Assembly (NCBI GenBank): GCA_039819065.1 | Contig: JBCBSS010000019.1 | Location: 3,802 to 67,801, forward strand | Reading direction: 5' to 3' | DNA length: 64,000 bases | Source: JBCBSS01 sp039819065 | GTDB lineage: Bacteria; Bacteroidota; Bacteroidia; Cytophagales; Cyclobacteriaceae | Shown here: piece by piece, positions 51,029 through 59,566 of the stretch | How the letters are laid out: each line of letters opens with the position of its first letter | How positions within the stretch are numbered: the stretch's first letter is position 1 | The notes under the pieces: model-generated | Seen by the model: only the letters and a program-made list of their open reading frames with translations | What the model was told of the DNA's origin: nothing | The model's database searches: none | Position numbers and translations under genes: made by a program

Positions 51029-52591
51029 TCAATTACTGAGCAAAACGGTAGTCGGGTTCTCGAACAAATCCTTTCTCTCGTAGATCAATTCTAACGATTC
51101 TATTCCTTTGAGGTCTTCAAGATTATCCTTACTGGATATCAAATAAATCGGCCCGTGCTGCTCAATGAAGCTCTGCACCTCTTCCGGTGTTTGTAGCCGA
51201 GGTATGTGTTTTTGCAGATAGAATGCGAAAGCGGGGTTCATTCGCCTGTAGCTGGCGATAGGTCTTGTCTTGTCCGTTATGTTCTCGATGGCACCGGTAA
51301 CCGAATTAGACTGATCTACCTGCGGGAAAATCGCGTAGGCGAAAACCTGGAAAGTAATGATGAAAGTAACGGCCAATGTGATGAAAACGTGCTTTAGCTG
51401 TTTCTTAACCAAAAAGAACAGGCCAATCAAAACACCGATAGGTATGGTAGAAAAGAGTAAAGTATAATCGGCCAAGTGCCTGACCGATTTTTCTCCTTTA
51501 ATGCCGAAATAAGCACCGACGGGGATGCCAATGGCAATGATGATCAGCAATATGTAACTGATCAGAATACCGTGTCTTCTCAGGGAAGTGAAGTTTTCTA
51601 TTCTACTCAAGAAATAGCCAATAAGTACTGCCGCGAAAGGGTAGCAAGGAACAGGGTAATTCGGTAGAATGGTTCTGGAGAACGAGAAGAAAACAACAAA
51701 AACAGTCAGAACGGTCAAACAAAACAATATGAAGGGCTGAGAGCGTTCTTTCCAGGCTTTAATCACTGCTTGTGGTAGAAAAACGGAAAACGGTAAAAGA
51801 CTGCCCAGTACCATGACAGGAACCACCATGAAAAAGCCACCATGGCCTTCCATTGTACCCGTATAACGCCTTACATTGTGCTTAAAGAAAAACTCCATCA
51901 GCCACTCACCCTCAGTGGCGATGCCGACAGCGATATACCAAGGAGATACTACAGCTAGAATGATCAATAGACCAAGCAGCGGTTGAAGTCTCCAAATCGT
52001 ACGCCATTTGAAATCCCGGTTGACCACTAGAAAAACGACAACGATCAGTCCTGGCAAAGCGACCGCAATGGGGCCTTTGGTCAGGAAACCAAGGCCCAGC
52101 GCAAAATAGGCCAAGTACAGCATTTTCTTATTATGACTGATGTAACCGTCGATAAAGGCAAACATGCCAAGGGTCAGGAAACAGATCAAATAAGGGTCAG
52201 GTACAGCCAAGTGAAACTGTAAGACCACCTGCAGGGCGGTGAGCAAGACTAATGCGCTATAGAAGGCCACTTTTTCATCCAGGTGCCGTTTGGCAAATAG
52301 GTAGGTGATCACCACCGTTAGAATACCCATCAGTGAAGAGAAAAAACGAGCGCCGAAAGGAGTAGAGCCGAACAACTTATAACCCATCATCATGAAGTAA
52401 TAGTGCATTGGGGGCTTGTCCGTCCGCAGATCTCCGTTGAAAGTAGGGACAATCAGATCCGACCTGTCCAGCATTTCCCTAGCGCAGCTGGCATTTTTTG
52501 ACTCATCCAGAATGTAAACCGATACACCCCATATATTGGCGTAGAAAGCCAGAATACCCAATCCAATAATGATGAGAAGTCTTTTGTCCAT
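51029..52591 (-). CDS. ArnT-like family 39 glycosyltransferase
   Basis: The 520-residue protein has about a dozen transmembrane helices and the first periplasmic-loop signature of GT39/ArnT enzymes (ILDESKNASCAREML, about residues 26-40, with the catalytic acidic pair). A short periplasmic domain forms the last 100 residues. Such enzymes transfer a sugar from a polyprenyl phosphate carrier to lipid A, protein or another envelope acceptor. It is divergent from the GT2 gene that probably makes the carrier-linked sugar (174 nt between starts). The sugar and acceptor are not determinable here. Confidence 0.87.
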   Translation of the reverse strand: MDKRLLIIIGLGILAFYANIWGVSVYILDESKNASCAREMLDRSDLIVPTFNGDLRTDKPPMHYYFMMMGYKLFGSTPFGARFFSSLMGILTVVITYLFAKRHLDEKVAFYSALVLLTALQVVLQFHLAVPDPYLICFLTLGMFAFIDGYISHNKKMLYLAYFALGLGFLTKGPIAVALPGLIVVVFLVVNRDFKWRTIWRLQPLLGLLIILAVVSPWYIAVGIATEGEWLMEFFFKHNVRRYTGTMEGHGGFFMVVPVMVLGSLLPFSVFLPQAVIKAWKERSQPFILFCLTVLTVFVVFFSFSRTILPNYPVPCYPFAAVLIGYFLSRIENFTSLRRHGILISYILLIIIAIGIPVGAYFGIKGEKSVRHLADYTLLFSTIPIGVLIGLFFLVKKQLKHVFITLAVTFIITFQVFAYAIFPQVDQSNSVTGAIENITDKTRPIASYRRMNPAFAFYLQKHIPRLQTPEEVQSFIEQHGPIYLISSKDNLEDLKGIESLELIYERKDLFENPTTVLLSN

Positions 52592-52735
52592 GCAGATCGT
52601 TTTACGGGCGCAATTTAGGAAATATCAAGGTCATTCTAGCTAGCAAAACCACCCTGAAGGAAGCTGATTTATCCGAACCTGCTCCTTGTTTGGCAATATC
52701 CTTTGGTAGAAAATCGTAAATCGCCGAAAAGCTTT

Positions 52736-52743
52736 ACTTTTGC
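52736..52743 (+). promoter_or_regulatory. -7 promoter element TACTTTTG of the GT2 gene
   Basis: TACTTTTG matches TAnnTTTG exactly and lies 22 nt upstream of the ATG at 52766. No TTTG is found at the expected -33 spacing, so support is partial. Confidence 0.4.
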
Positions 52744-52765
52744 ACTTTCATAACACCATTTTTTA

Positions 52766-53731
52766 ATGAAGCTGTCCTTAGTTATTCCTATCCTCAACGA
52801 AGAGGATAATATCAAACCATTGCTTACCAAAATCAGGGAATCCCTTGATGGTCATGACTATGAAGTAATCCTTGTGGATGATGGTTCTACGGATGAAACA
52901 GTAGAGCGCGTTAAGCAGGAAAATGATGCTAGGGTCAAGCTCTTGGTTTTTTGGAAGAACTACGGTCAAACGGCGGCCATGTCAGCCGGTATCAATAAGG
53001 CAGAAGGTGATTACATCATTACACTGGATGGGGACTTACAAAACGACCCATCGGATATCCCCGCTATGATCGAGAAACTGGAGACAGAGGGTTGGGATGT
53101 GGTAGCCGGCTTCCGACAGAATAGAAAAGATGGCTTCGTGCTGAGAAAAATACCGAGCAAAATAGCCAATGCTATGATCCGCAAGCTCACCGATGTGTAC
53201 ATCAGGGATTATGGTTGCACGCTTAAAGTATTCAAGAAGGATATTGCCAAGGGTTTAGGGCTCTATGGAGAACTTCATCGTTTTATCCCCGTTCTAGCAC
53301 GCCTTGAAGGAGCCAAGATGACCGACATGCCGGTCAAGCACCATCCACGCATACACGGTACTTCTAAGTATGGTATAGGCAGAACATTTAAGGTGATGAG
53401 CGACCTGCTGCTCATGGTGTTCTTCCAAAAGTACCTGCAACGTCCTATCCACTTATTCGGACCGTTGGGCATATTTTCGCTCTTTTCAGGGTCTGGTATT
53501 CTATTATACCTGCTGGTCGAAAAGATCATCGGATTTGAAATAGGAGGCCGCCCATTACTCATTTTAGGCGCATTGTTGTTCTTGGCGGGGATTCAGTTCA
53601 TCACCTTCGGTTTGATCGCTGAACTGATCATGCGTACCTATTTTGAATCACAGAATAAGAAAACCTATCGCATAAAGGAGACTATAGTTGGAAACGAAAA
53701 AGACGAAAAAGTACTTAACACTCCTGCTTAA
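52766..53731 (+). CDS. Family 2 glycosyltransferase, polyprenyl-phosphate sugar synthase type
   Basis: The 321-residue protein has a GT-A catalytic domain (LVIPILNEEDNI, LVDDGSTDET, DxD in TLDGDLQNDPSD) and two C-terminal transmembrane helices (about 225-250 and 262-285). This is the layout of DPM1/GtrB/ArnC-type enzymes that load a sugar onto undecaprenyl phosphate on the cytoplasmic face. The QRPIHLFG segment before the first helix is typical. It overlaps the following flippase-like gene by 44 nt and is divergent from the GT39 gene that could use its product. Confidence 0.92.
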   Translation: MKLSLVIPILNEEDNIKPLLTKIRESLDGHDYEVILVDDGSTDETVERVKQENDARVKLLVFWKNYGQTAAMSAGINKAEGDYIITLDGDLQNDPSDIPAMIEKLETEGWDVVAGFRQNRKDGFVLRKIPSKIANAMIRKLTDVYIRDYGCTLKVFKKDIAKGLGLYGELHRFIPVLARLEGAKMTDMPVKHHPRIHGTSKYGIGRTFKVMSDLLLMVFFQKYLQRPIHLFGPLGIFSLFSGSGILLYLLVEKIIGFEIGGRPLLILGALLFLAGIQFITFGLIAELIMRTYFESQNKKTYRIKETIVGNEKDEKVLNTPA

Positions 53732-54569
53732 GCTCCTTTTAACAGGCTTAGCCTTTTACATAGTCGGACGTAAAATTGATGTTGCTGAAACCTGGCAACT
53801 GATGAAACGCGCACATCCTGGATGGCTATTGCTGGCCGTGGTGATGTTCAATGTTTCTAAGACCATTTCCGCACTCAGGCTCAACAGGCTCTTCACTGTC
53901 CTTGAGCTTTATATCAGCGATAAGATCAATCTCAAGCTCTACTATATAGGCATGTTTTATAACCTTTTCCTCCCTGGTGGCATCGGTGGCGATGGTTATA
54001 AGATATACTATCTCAATCGCCATTTTGACAAGCCGGTCAAGCAACTGTTCCGCGCTGTTCTTCTCGATAGAATCAGTGGTATGACGGCTTTACTTTTTCT
54101 GGCCTTATTGTTTGCAGGTATTAACGATAGCCTGTTGTTAGAACCGTGGCTCAAAATGTCAATCTGGGGTGCGGCCATTATCGGATACCCAGCCTTCTAT
54201 TTGTTTAACAGAATCCTTTTCAAACGATTCACCATCAGGTTTTTCAATACCAACTTATTCTCTTTGGGTGTACAGGGCAGTCAGGTCATTTGTGCATATT
54301 TCTTACTCCAAGCTTTGGCCATCAACGATCATCAGTTAGAATACCTCTTGTTCTTCCTGGTTTCCTCGGTCATCACCATCATACCATTTACGCCCGGCGG
54401 AGCAGGAGCACGTGAGTTGGTATTCGTTTTGGCAGCGGACTATTCTTCAGTTCAGGAAGAGACCGCTGTAGCATTTACTTTATTGTTCTTTATTATTACC
54501 TCTGTGAGCTCGCTGTTTGGTGCCTTTTTGAGCATGAAACGCCACGAACCGGCACCATCTGCCACCTAG
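53688..54569 (+). CDS. UPF0104 / lysylphosphatidylglycerol synthase-like transmembrane protein
   Basis: A 293-residue membrane protein with seven or eight helices. The family motifs are NLFLPGGIGGDGYKIYYL (about 88-105) and PFTPGGAGARELVF (about 230-245). Members are linked to lipid or lipid-linked sugar translocation. The proposed TTG start at 53688 is preceded by aaggag seven nt upstream, a Shine-Dalgarno sequence uncommon in this phylum, and lies within the GT2 gene (44-nt overlap). Translational coupling with GT2 is therefore likely. It probably flips or positions the product of GT2 (inference). Confidence 0.85.
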   Translation: METKKTKKYLTLLLKLLLTGLAFYIVGRKIDVAETWQLMKRAHPGWLLLAVVMFNVSKTISALRLNRLFTVLELYISDKINLKLYYIGMFYNLFLPGGIGGDGYKIYYLNRHFDKPVKQLFRAVLLDRISGMTALLFLALLFAGINDSLLLEPWLKMSIWGAAIIGYPAFYLFNRILFKRFTIRFFNTNLFSLGVQGSQVICAYFLLQALAINDHQLEYLLFFLVSSVITIIPFTPGGAGARELVFVLAADYSSVQEETAVAFTLLFFIITSVSSLFGAFLSMKRHEPAPSAT

Positions 54570-55186
54570 AAAGACTGCATTTGCCCGTTCAATTTAATCC
54601 TTAAGTCGTCCGCGTCCTTGACCAGGTTATCCAACTCATCAGCAATGGCTTTTATCTCATCCACTAGAAGTTGATAATCTCCTTTCAATTGAGCATTATC
54701 CTGGTAGAATTGGCTGTTATCCTTGGCATATAGCTTGGGCAATAAGTGGTTTTCAACCTTACCATTATATCTTTCAAAGCGCTGATTGATTGAGATCACC
54801 CGATTGTAATGCAGCGATAGCTCATAGAACAAAGCTGGTTCAAGCAGCGTGTAGGCGCCTGATTCTACCGTAGCAGACCAAGCTGCGGTAGGTGCACTGG
54901 ATGCTCTTGGTTCTCGGTAGTAGGCTGGTTGAGGGAGTTCTCCTTGGCTTTGACTTTCATGGAATTTGGTCAATTCTGCGCGCATACCCTGGATAGAAAA
55001 AGGCGCATATTCAGCGAAGTTGGTAAGTTCTAAATGCAGCACTTGTAAAGTGGCCAAAGCCCTTGCATCCGCATCCTTTTGAGCGCGATAATCCGAACCT
55101 AAAAATGCCAAAGAAACCCCGGTGAACACAATAATCAATTCAAAAAACAGTTTTAATACGCCTCGAAAGATTTTCTGATTGGTCAT
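54566..55186 (-). CDS. Hypothetical single-pass membrane protein (DUF6090-like)
   Basis: The 206-residue protein has one N-terminal transmembrane helix (about 10-30, LFFELIIVFTGVSLAFLG) and a long helical outer part with coiled-coil character at the C-terminus (about 165-200). The short helix followed by an R/D/E-rich segment resembles DUF6090 proteins, but the match is loose. It converges with the flippase-like gene with a 4-nt overlap of 3' ends. No function can be assigned. Confidence 0.6.
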   Translation of the reverse strand: MTNQKIFRGVLKLFFELIIVFTGVSLAFLGSDYRAQKDADARALATLQVLHLELTNFAEYAPFSIQGMRAELTKFHESQSQGELPQPAYYREPRASSAPTAAWSATVESGAYTLLEPALFYELSLHYNRVISINQRFERYNGKVENHLLPKLYAKDNSQFYQDNAQLKGDYQLLVDEIKAIADELDNLVKDADDLRIKLNGQMQSF

Positions 55187-55592
55187 TTGTTGAATGGTGA
55201 ACTAGTGATTGAGTCGATGGTAAGTATGGTCATAACCTGTAGAAATACAATCTCGTCTATCAGCGTTGATAAAATTAGCTATTTAAAAATATAGCAATTT
55301 GATTGTGATATTTTGAGTCTTTTGATTCAGATTAATTGTTTATTCTAGTAAAATGACCGTGAATCGCAAGGAATTCGCTGATTTCTGGACGAAAGTAGCA
55401 ATCAAATTTGATAGATATTGAACATATTGCAATATTTGAATAATATAATTTCAGGAAGCCACGGACACAGCTGATCTATAAACTCTTTTGTAATTCGGTT
55501 CGGAAAAGTTACAAAGTGTCTATTTTGGCGATAAACCCATAGAAACAACCTGATATAACAGGCTGAAATTATATTGGCGCTTAACGGGATAA
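55187..55592. other. Intergenic region, 406 nt, no gene seen
   Basis: AT-rich DNA upstream of the PorP/SprF-like gene and of the minus-strand hypothetical gene. A 131-codon minus-strand frame starting inside the PorP gene crosses it but has no protein-like composition. tctattttgg (55517 onwards) is a degenerate -7 element. No repeat or strong hairpin was found. Confidence 0.35.
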
Positions 55593-56927
55593 ATGAAAAA
55601 AAAGGGGAATTGTTTTGCCATTGTATTGTGTTGTTTTTTTGCCTTATGGGGAAATAGCTCGTTGGCTCAAAACTTTCCTGTCTACACCCACTTTTACCAA
55701 AACCCCTATCTCTACAACCCTGCTGAAGCGGGTGTATTTCGAGCACCTGTGGTTTTCTTCGATCATCGCCAGCAATGGAGGGGTATAGAAGGTGCACCAG
55801 TCACCTCTACCGTCAATTTTCATTCTCCCATCGGTACCACTAAAGCTTCCGTGGGCTTTCGCCTTTCTTCATTTAATCGCGGGTTGCTGAACACAACAGA
55901 TATTCTAGCCACTTATGGCTATGGCATATATTTAGAAGAAGGTGCTTCTATACGATTCGCACTTTCTGCAGGTATTATTTCCAATGGCCTGGACTTTACT
56001 CAAATTGATAACCCCGACGATCCGGCAGTAGTCAATTTCCTGGATAACAATCTTCAGCCTGTAGCGAATTTTGGTATTAAGTATACTTCTAACGGGCTTA
56101 ACTTCGGTGTCACTTTACCACAGTTGTTCGCTCCTTCATTTACGAATACCACCAACTTCGAAAGCACTGAGGTTTCTCCATTCGACAATGCCTTGGTCAT
56201 GTTGTATTACAAAAAGAAGGTGGAAGGGTCGTTTAAAAGAAAGAGGGGTAGAGGTAGGAGAAGACGGTTTACCAGAACGGTGAAGACAGAGACGGCCTAT
56301 GCACCTTTGGAGCTTTACATGCTTTATCGTTATTCTGCCTTTGGCAATAGCCAATTCGAGGCACTCGGTAAGCTGAATGTTAGCAGCAACTTCTTTGTGG
56401 GCGTGTCTTACCGGCAAGAATTTGGCATCTCCGGCTTATTAGGTATCAACTACGACAAGTTCACTTTTGCCTATGGTTACGAGCCATCATCGAACCAGGT
56501 GTCAAGTTTGCTTGATGGCACCCATGAAATACAGTTGGGATATAGAATAGGAAAGGTGCGCGATCCGAAAATCTCCAAACCGGTGCTCAGATCAAAGCTG
56601 ACTACTACACAGCCTGAGGAGCATAAGGCCAGGTTCTTGAAGGACGATGACGATCTAAAAGCCGAACACACGAATACGGATAAGAAGAAAAGTAAGAAAT
56701 TCTTGGTAGTTATCAAGACATTCAGGGACTTCAACGCGGCAGACGAATACAAGGCCAGAATCAGGGAAGAAGGGTATAATGCCCAGATATTCTACAATGA
56801 GAAAGGCAAGATATTCTATGTACACCTATTCGAAACAGACAAATCCAAAGAAGCCAAGCAAGAGAAGAATAACCTCGCCGAAATACGCAAGTTCAGATCA
56901 GCCAGAGTGGTCATAGTGGAGGATTGA
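55593..56927 (+). CDS. PorP/SprF-family outer-membrane protein fused to a SPOR-like domain
   Basis: The 444-residue protein has a signal peptide (about 1-25) and a PorP/SprF-type beta-barrel (about 26-330; FPVYTHFYQNPYLYNPAEAG at its start, GINYDKFTFAYGYEPSSNQ near its end). These barrels accompany type IX secretion and gliding components, often anchoring a secreted partner. After a charged linker (about 335-365) the last 78 residues form an SPOR-like domain (FLVVIKTFRDFNAADEYKAR, NAQIFYNEKGKIFYVHL), which in other proteins binds denuded peptidoglycan. A basic insert KRKRGRGRRRR lies near residue 215. No partner gene is adjacent. Confidence 0.85.
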   Translation: MKKKGNCFAIVLCCFFALWGNSSLAQNFPVYTHFYQNPYLYNPAEAGVFRAPVVFFDHRQQWRGIEGAPVTSTVNFHSPIGTTKASVGFRLSSFNRGLLNTTDILATYGYGIYLEEGASIRFALSAGIISNGLDFTQIDNPDDPAVVNFLDNNLQPVANFGIKYTSNGLNFGVTLPQLFAPSFTNTTNFESTEVSPFDNALVMLYYKKKVEGSFKRKRGRGRRRRFTRTVKTETAYAPLELYMLYRYSAFGNSQFEALGKLNVSSNFFVGVSYRQEFGISGLLGINYDKFTFAYGYEPSSNQVSSLLDGTHEIQLGYRIGKVRDPKISKPVLRSKLTTTQPEEHKARFLKDDDDLKAEHTNTDKKKSKKFLVVIKTFRDFNAADEYKARIREEGYNAQIFYNEKGKIFYVHLFETDKSKEAKQEKNNLAEIRKFRSARVVIVED

Positions 56928-57024
56928 TGAGCTCTCATATAGTGATCGTCTGTGTGGATACAGACTATGGCAAAGAGTATCAGTTCTAATTTGAGTGGCT
57001 AAGCCTTATCATTTGTTCAATTGA

Positions 57025-57166
57025 TGCCACGGGCTAAAGCCACGTGGCAATGCTGCCTTTGGCTTATTTTTGAATGATTAGGTGGGATTATCGAAGTTGT
57101 TTTGGTTCAATTTTATTGTTGTCGAACACTGTCACTATATGGCTTGCCATGGGCTTTAGCCCATGG
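57025..57166. repeat. Two short REP-like palindromes
   Basis: tgccacgggctaaagccacgtggca (split here as tgccacgggct and aaagccacgtggca) spans 57025-57049. ccatgggct-tt-agcccatgg spans 57147-57166 with perfect 9-bp arms. Both carry the GGGCT(A/T)(A/T)AGCC core of the palindrome that ends the dispersed 150-nt repeats at 7.4, 7.7 and 57.25 kb. The whole gap 56928-57561 has no gene. Confidence 0.7.
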
Positions 57167-57243
57167 GTAGATAGCCACTCCTTAGAGGCTTCAGCCACTA
57201 ACCGATTATACAATCATTTTAGCCTCATTATTAACTCAATTGA

Positions 57244-57395
57244 TGCCACGTGGCCTTAGCCCGTGGCAAATACGCTTGCTTGGAGTTCGTAAACGCTTTA
57301 CTCTGGCCTGCTTTCCATAGCCAATAAGATTCCTTCTGAATGACTGATAATAATAAGTTTGTCACTTCGCCACGACTCATAACATCAATTGATCA
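57244..57395 (-). repeat. Dispersed ~150-nt repeat, copy B, inverted
   Basis: Read on the minus strand, this copy starts gatcaattgatgttatgag (57395 downward), has the central block attcagaaggaatcttattgg and ctatggaaagc, and ends with the palindrome tgccacgggctaaggccacgtggca (57268-57244, split as tgccacgggcta and aggccacgtggca). It is the same unit as copies at 7287-7442 and 7600-7751, in opposite orientation and 50 kb away. Confidence 0.75.
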
Positions 57396-57561
57396 GGTCA
57401 TCACAGCATCCAATAATCAAGCTATCATCCCATCAGCCCCGTCCTTCTGGGCAGCAACTTAGTGGCAAATAACTAATAGCTGATCTAACTAGATAATCTA
57501 ATTGAATGGCACTCCTATGGTAGGTGGACACAGACGATGACATGAAAAGAATGGCATAGCG

Positions 57562-57633
57562 AAAAAAGAAGCCGCCGGGCTCGTTAGGCTTGGGTTATGG
57601 GCATATTTGCTTACGAGAAATTGCCCGGCGGCT
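57562..57633 (-). terminator. Terminator of the cysM-mec-cysO-moeB operon
   Basis: On the minus strand, 18 nt beyond the moeB stop, agccgccgggc (57633-57623) pairs with gcccggcggct (57580-57570). Inner arms cucgu/acgag extend the stem, and a run of six U follows (57567-57562). The loop is long but the GC-rich stem and U-run are convincing. Confidence 0.8.
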
Positions 57634-57651
57634 ATGTCTTGAAAAAGGCTG

Positions 57652-58794
57652 TTAGTATTTGGCTAAGCTTGTATCTACTTCGTCCGCATAGGCCAGAATA
57701 CCCCCTTTGAGGTTGTACAGGTTGTTGAACCCATACTTCTTCTCTAAAGTCTCTATCGCCCTGGCACTTCTTACCCCACTTCTACAATGAACAATCACTT
57801 GCTTGTCAGAAGAAATATTATTGACAGCACTTTCAATTTCTCCAAGCGGAATAAGCTCCCCATCGATATTGGCGATTTCATATTCGTAGGGCTCCCTGAC
57901 ATCAATAAGTTGAAAGTCCTGAGCTGTATTCTTCAGCGTATCCAACTCTTGAACAGTGACTTCTTTTACCTTGTAAGTCTCTTCCTCTTCTCCGATACCG
58001 CAGAACATTTCATAGTCAATTAGCTTCGTAATAGCCGGTGTATTTTTATCCTTGTACAGCTTCACGGTGCGTGTGTCGAAAGTAAGTGCATCGAACAGGA
58101 ATAACCTGCCTGAAAGTGGATCACCAACCCCGGTAATCACTTTGATGACCTCATTGGCTTGCAGGCTGCCTATGATGCCTGGCAATACACCTATCACACC
58201 ACCTTCTGCACAACTGGGCACCAAACCTGGAGGAGGAGGGGATGGGAATAGGTCACGATAATTAGGGCCTGTTTCTCCTGAAGGATCGGTGTAGTTGAAA
58301 ACCGAAACCTGGCCTTCAAACCTGAAGATCGATCCGTATACATTGGTCTTGCCTAAAATCACGCAGGCATCGTTGACCAGATATCTGGTAGGAAAGTTAT
58401 CCGTTCCATCAGCTACTACATCGTAGTCCTTGATGATATCCAATGCGTTTTCCGAAGTGAGCCTGGTATTGTATACCTTGAAGTTAATGTGTGGATTAAG
58501 CCCTTTAAGACGCTTAACCGCTGATTCTACTTTTGACTCCCCGACATTATCTACCGAGAATAGCACCTGCCGCTGTAGGTTAGAATCATCGACGACGTCA
58601 AAATCCACGATGCCTATGGTGCCTACGCCTGCAGCAGTGAGGTATTGCAGCAATGGAGCACCCAGGCCACCTGTTCCTACTACCAATACTTTTGCCGCCT
58701 TTAGCTTACGCTGACCTTCTATGTTGAATTCAGGTATAATGAGGTGCCGACTGTACCTCTCAAGTTCTGCTTTACTAAAATCGACTGTTGACAT
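57652..58794 (-). CDS. moeB: MoeB/MoeZ-type adenylyltransferase with C-terminal rhodanese domain
   Basis: The 380-residue enzyme has an E1-like ThiF domain (about 1-250; VGTGGLGAPLLQYLTAAGVG, DSNLQRQ, catalytic Cys in VPSCAEGGVIG) and a rhodanese domain (about 280-378; active-site loop VHCRSGVRS). This MoeBR/MoeZ layout activates the C-terminal Gly of ubiquitin-like sulfur carriers by adenylation and then converts it to a thiocarboxylate with rhodanese-bound sulfur. It is the last gene of the cysM-mec-cysO-moeB operon, 22 nt after the carrier gene, so CysO is its expected substrate. MoaD-like carriers elsewhere may share it. Confidence 0.93.
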   Translation of the reverse strand: MSTVDFSKAELERYSRHLIIPEFNIEGQRKLKAAKVLVVGTGGLGAPLLQYLTAAGVGTIGIVDFDVVDDSNLQRQVLFSVDNVGESKVESAVKRLKGLNPHINFKVYNTRLTSENALDIIKDYDVVADGTDNFPTRYLVNDACVILGKTNVYGSIFRFEGQVSVFNYTDPSGETGPNYRDLFPSPPPPGLVPSCAEGGVIGVLPGIIGSLQANEVIKVITGVGDPLSGRLFLFDALTFDTRTVKLYKDKNTPAITKLIDYEMFCGIGEEEETYKVKEVTVQELDTLKNTAQDFQLIDVREPYEYEIANIDGELIPLGEIESAVNNISSDKQVIVHCRSGVRSARAIETLEKKYGFNNLYNLKGGILAYADEVDTSLAKY

Positions 58795-58816
58795 ATCTTT
58801 TAGTTAGTCTGTTTTC

Positions 58817-59095
58817 TTAAATAGCGCCACCCGCGATGGCCGGAATGATACTGATTACACTGCCCTCACTTACCTGGGTAGCTTCGTTGTTCAGGGCTTT
58901 GATATCATCGTCGCCCACATAGATTCTTACGAAACTTCTGATCTTTCCGTCTTGCTCGAAAAGATGTTTCTTCAAATCAGGATACGATGTAGCCAGTTCC
59001 TGAATGGCATCACCAACTGTAAGCCCTGTCGAATCGATAGAGGCTTGATTGTCAGTGAATTTTCTAAGCGGAGTGGGAATGATAAGTTTAGCCAT
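58817..59095 (-). CDS. cysO: CysO-like ubiquitin-fold sulfur carrier with Gly-Gly-Ala-Ile end
   Basis: The 92-residue protein belongs to the MoaD/ThiS family and resembles CysO (IPTPLRKFTDNQASI, TVGDAIQELATSYPDLKKHL, RSFVRIYVGDDDI). The C-terminus is SIIPAIAGGAI: the conserved Gly-Gly is followed by two extra residues, A91 and I92. Adenylation needs a free Gly, so the tail must be removed, and a JAMM peptidase is encoded next to it. Thiocarboxylated CysO donates sulfur to O-phosphoserine on CysM to make cysteine. It is the third gene of the operon. Confidence 0.9.
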   Translation of the reverse strand: MAKLIIPTPLRKFTDNQASIDSTGLTVGDAIQELATSYPDLKKHLFEQDGKIRSFVRIYVGDDDIKALNNEATQVSEGSVISIIPAIAGGAI

Positions 59096-59107
59096 TTTTA
59101 TGATTAG

Positions 59108-59566
59108 TTATGAATAGTTAGTACTTAAAATATCTTTGTTCAAAATCATTTCTTGCTCGAATTGCCCCTGCTCATTCAGTTGCCAGGAGGAGGTGTCAGC
59201 TATGTTTCCTTTCATGACTGATATAATGATGTATGAAAAGAAAGGCACTGCTTGTTTCAAATCATGCTCCGAAGGTTTAGCCGGATGATCCGGATGAGAA
59301 TGATAGACACCCAGCAAAGTGGTATTGTGTTCTATCGCGAATTGTTCAGCCTTCATATAATCCAATGGGGATATTTCGAAGCGCCTTCTTTTATCACCCT
59401 CCTTACTGTTGGTCACCGGAATGGCTTGCTTGATAATACGTTTTCCTTGCTCTTCTGAGCCATAGAAAAAACCACAGCATTCATCATTGTAGGCTTCAAC
59501 GGCATCATCAGCCATTGCCTTCAACGCAGATTCATGTATATCTAAATCGTATTTATGCATCACCAA
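59108..59566 (-). CDS. mec: JAMM/Mov34 (M67) metallopeptidase, Mec-like
   Basis: A 152-residue zinc peptidase with the full JAMM signature: catalytic Glu29 (NDECCGFFYG), H89-S-H91-P, and S99-E-H-D102. In actinobacteria the homologue Mec releases cysteine from CysO-cysteine; in other operons JAMM enzymes trim C-terminal residues that mask the Gly-Gly of the carrier. Here both jobs are plausible, given the GGAI end of CysO. Its start overlaps the end of cysM by 14 nt; the third codon (ATG at 59560) is an alternative start. Confidence 0.92.
   Translation of the reverse strand: MVMHKYDLDIHESALKAMADDAVEAYNDECCGFFYGSEEQGKRIIKQAIPVTNSKEGDKRRRFEISPLDYMKAEQFAIEHNTTLLGVYHSHPDHPAKPSEHDLKQAVPFFSYIIISVMKGNIADTSSWQLNEQGQFEQEMILNKDILSTNYS

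Noticed and set aside
55402..55797. 131-codon minus-strand frame
   Set aside because: Antisense to the PorP/SprF gene start and its leader; composition is not protein-like.
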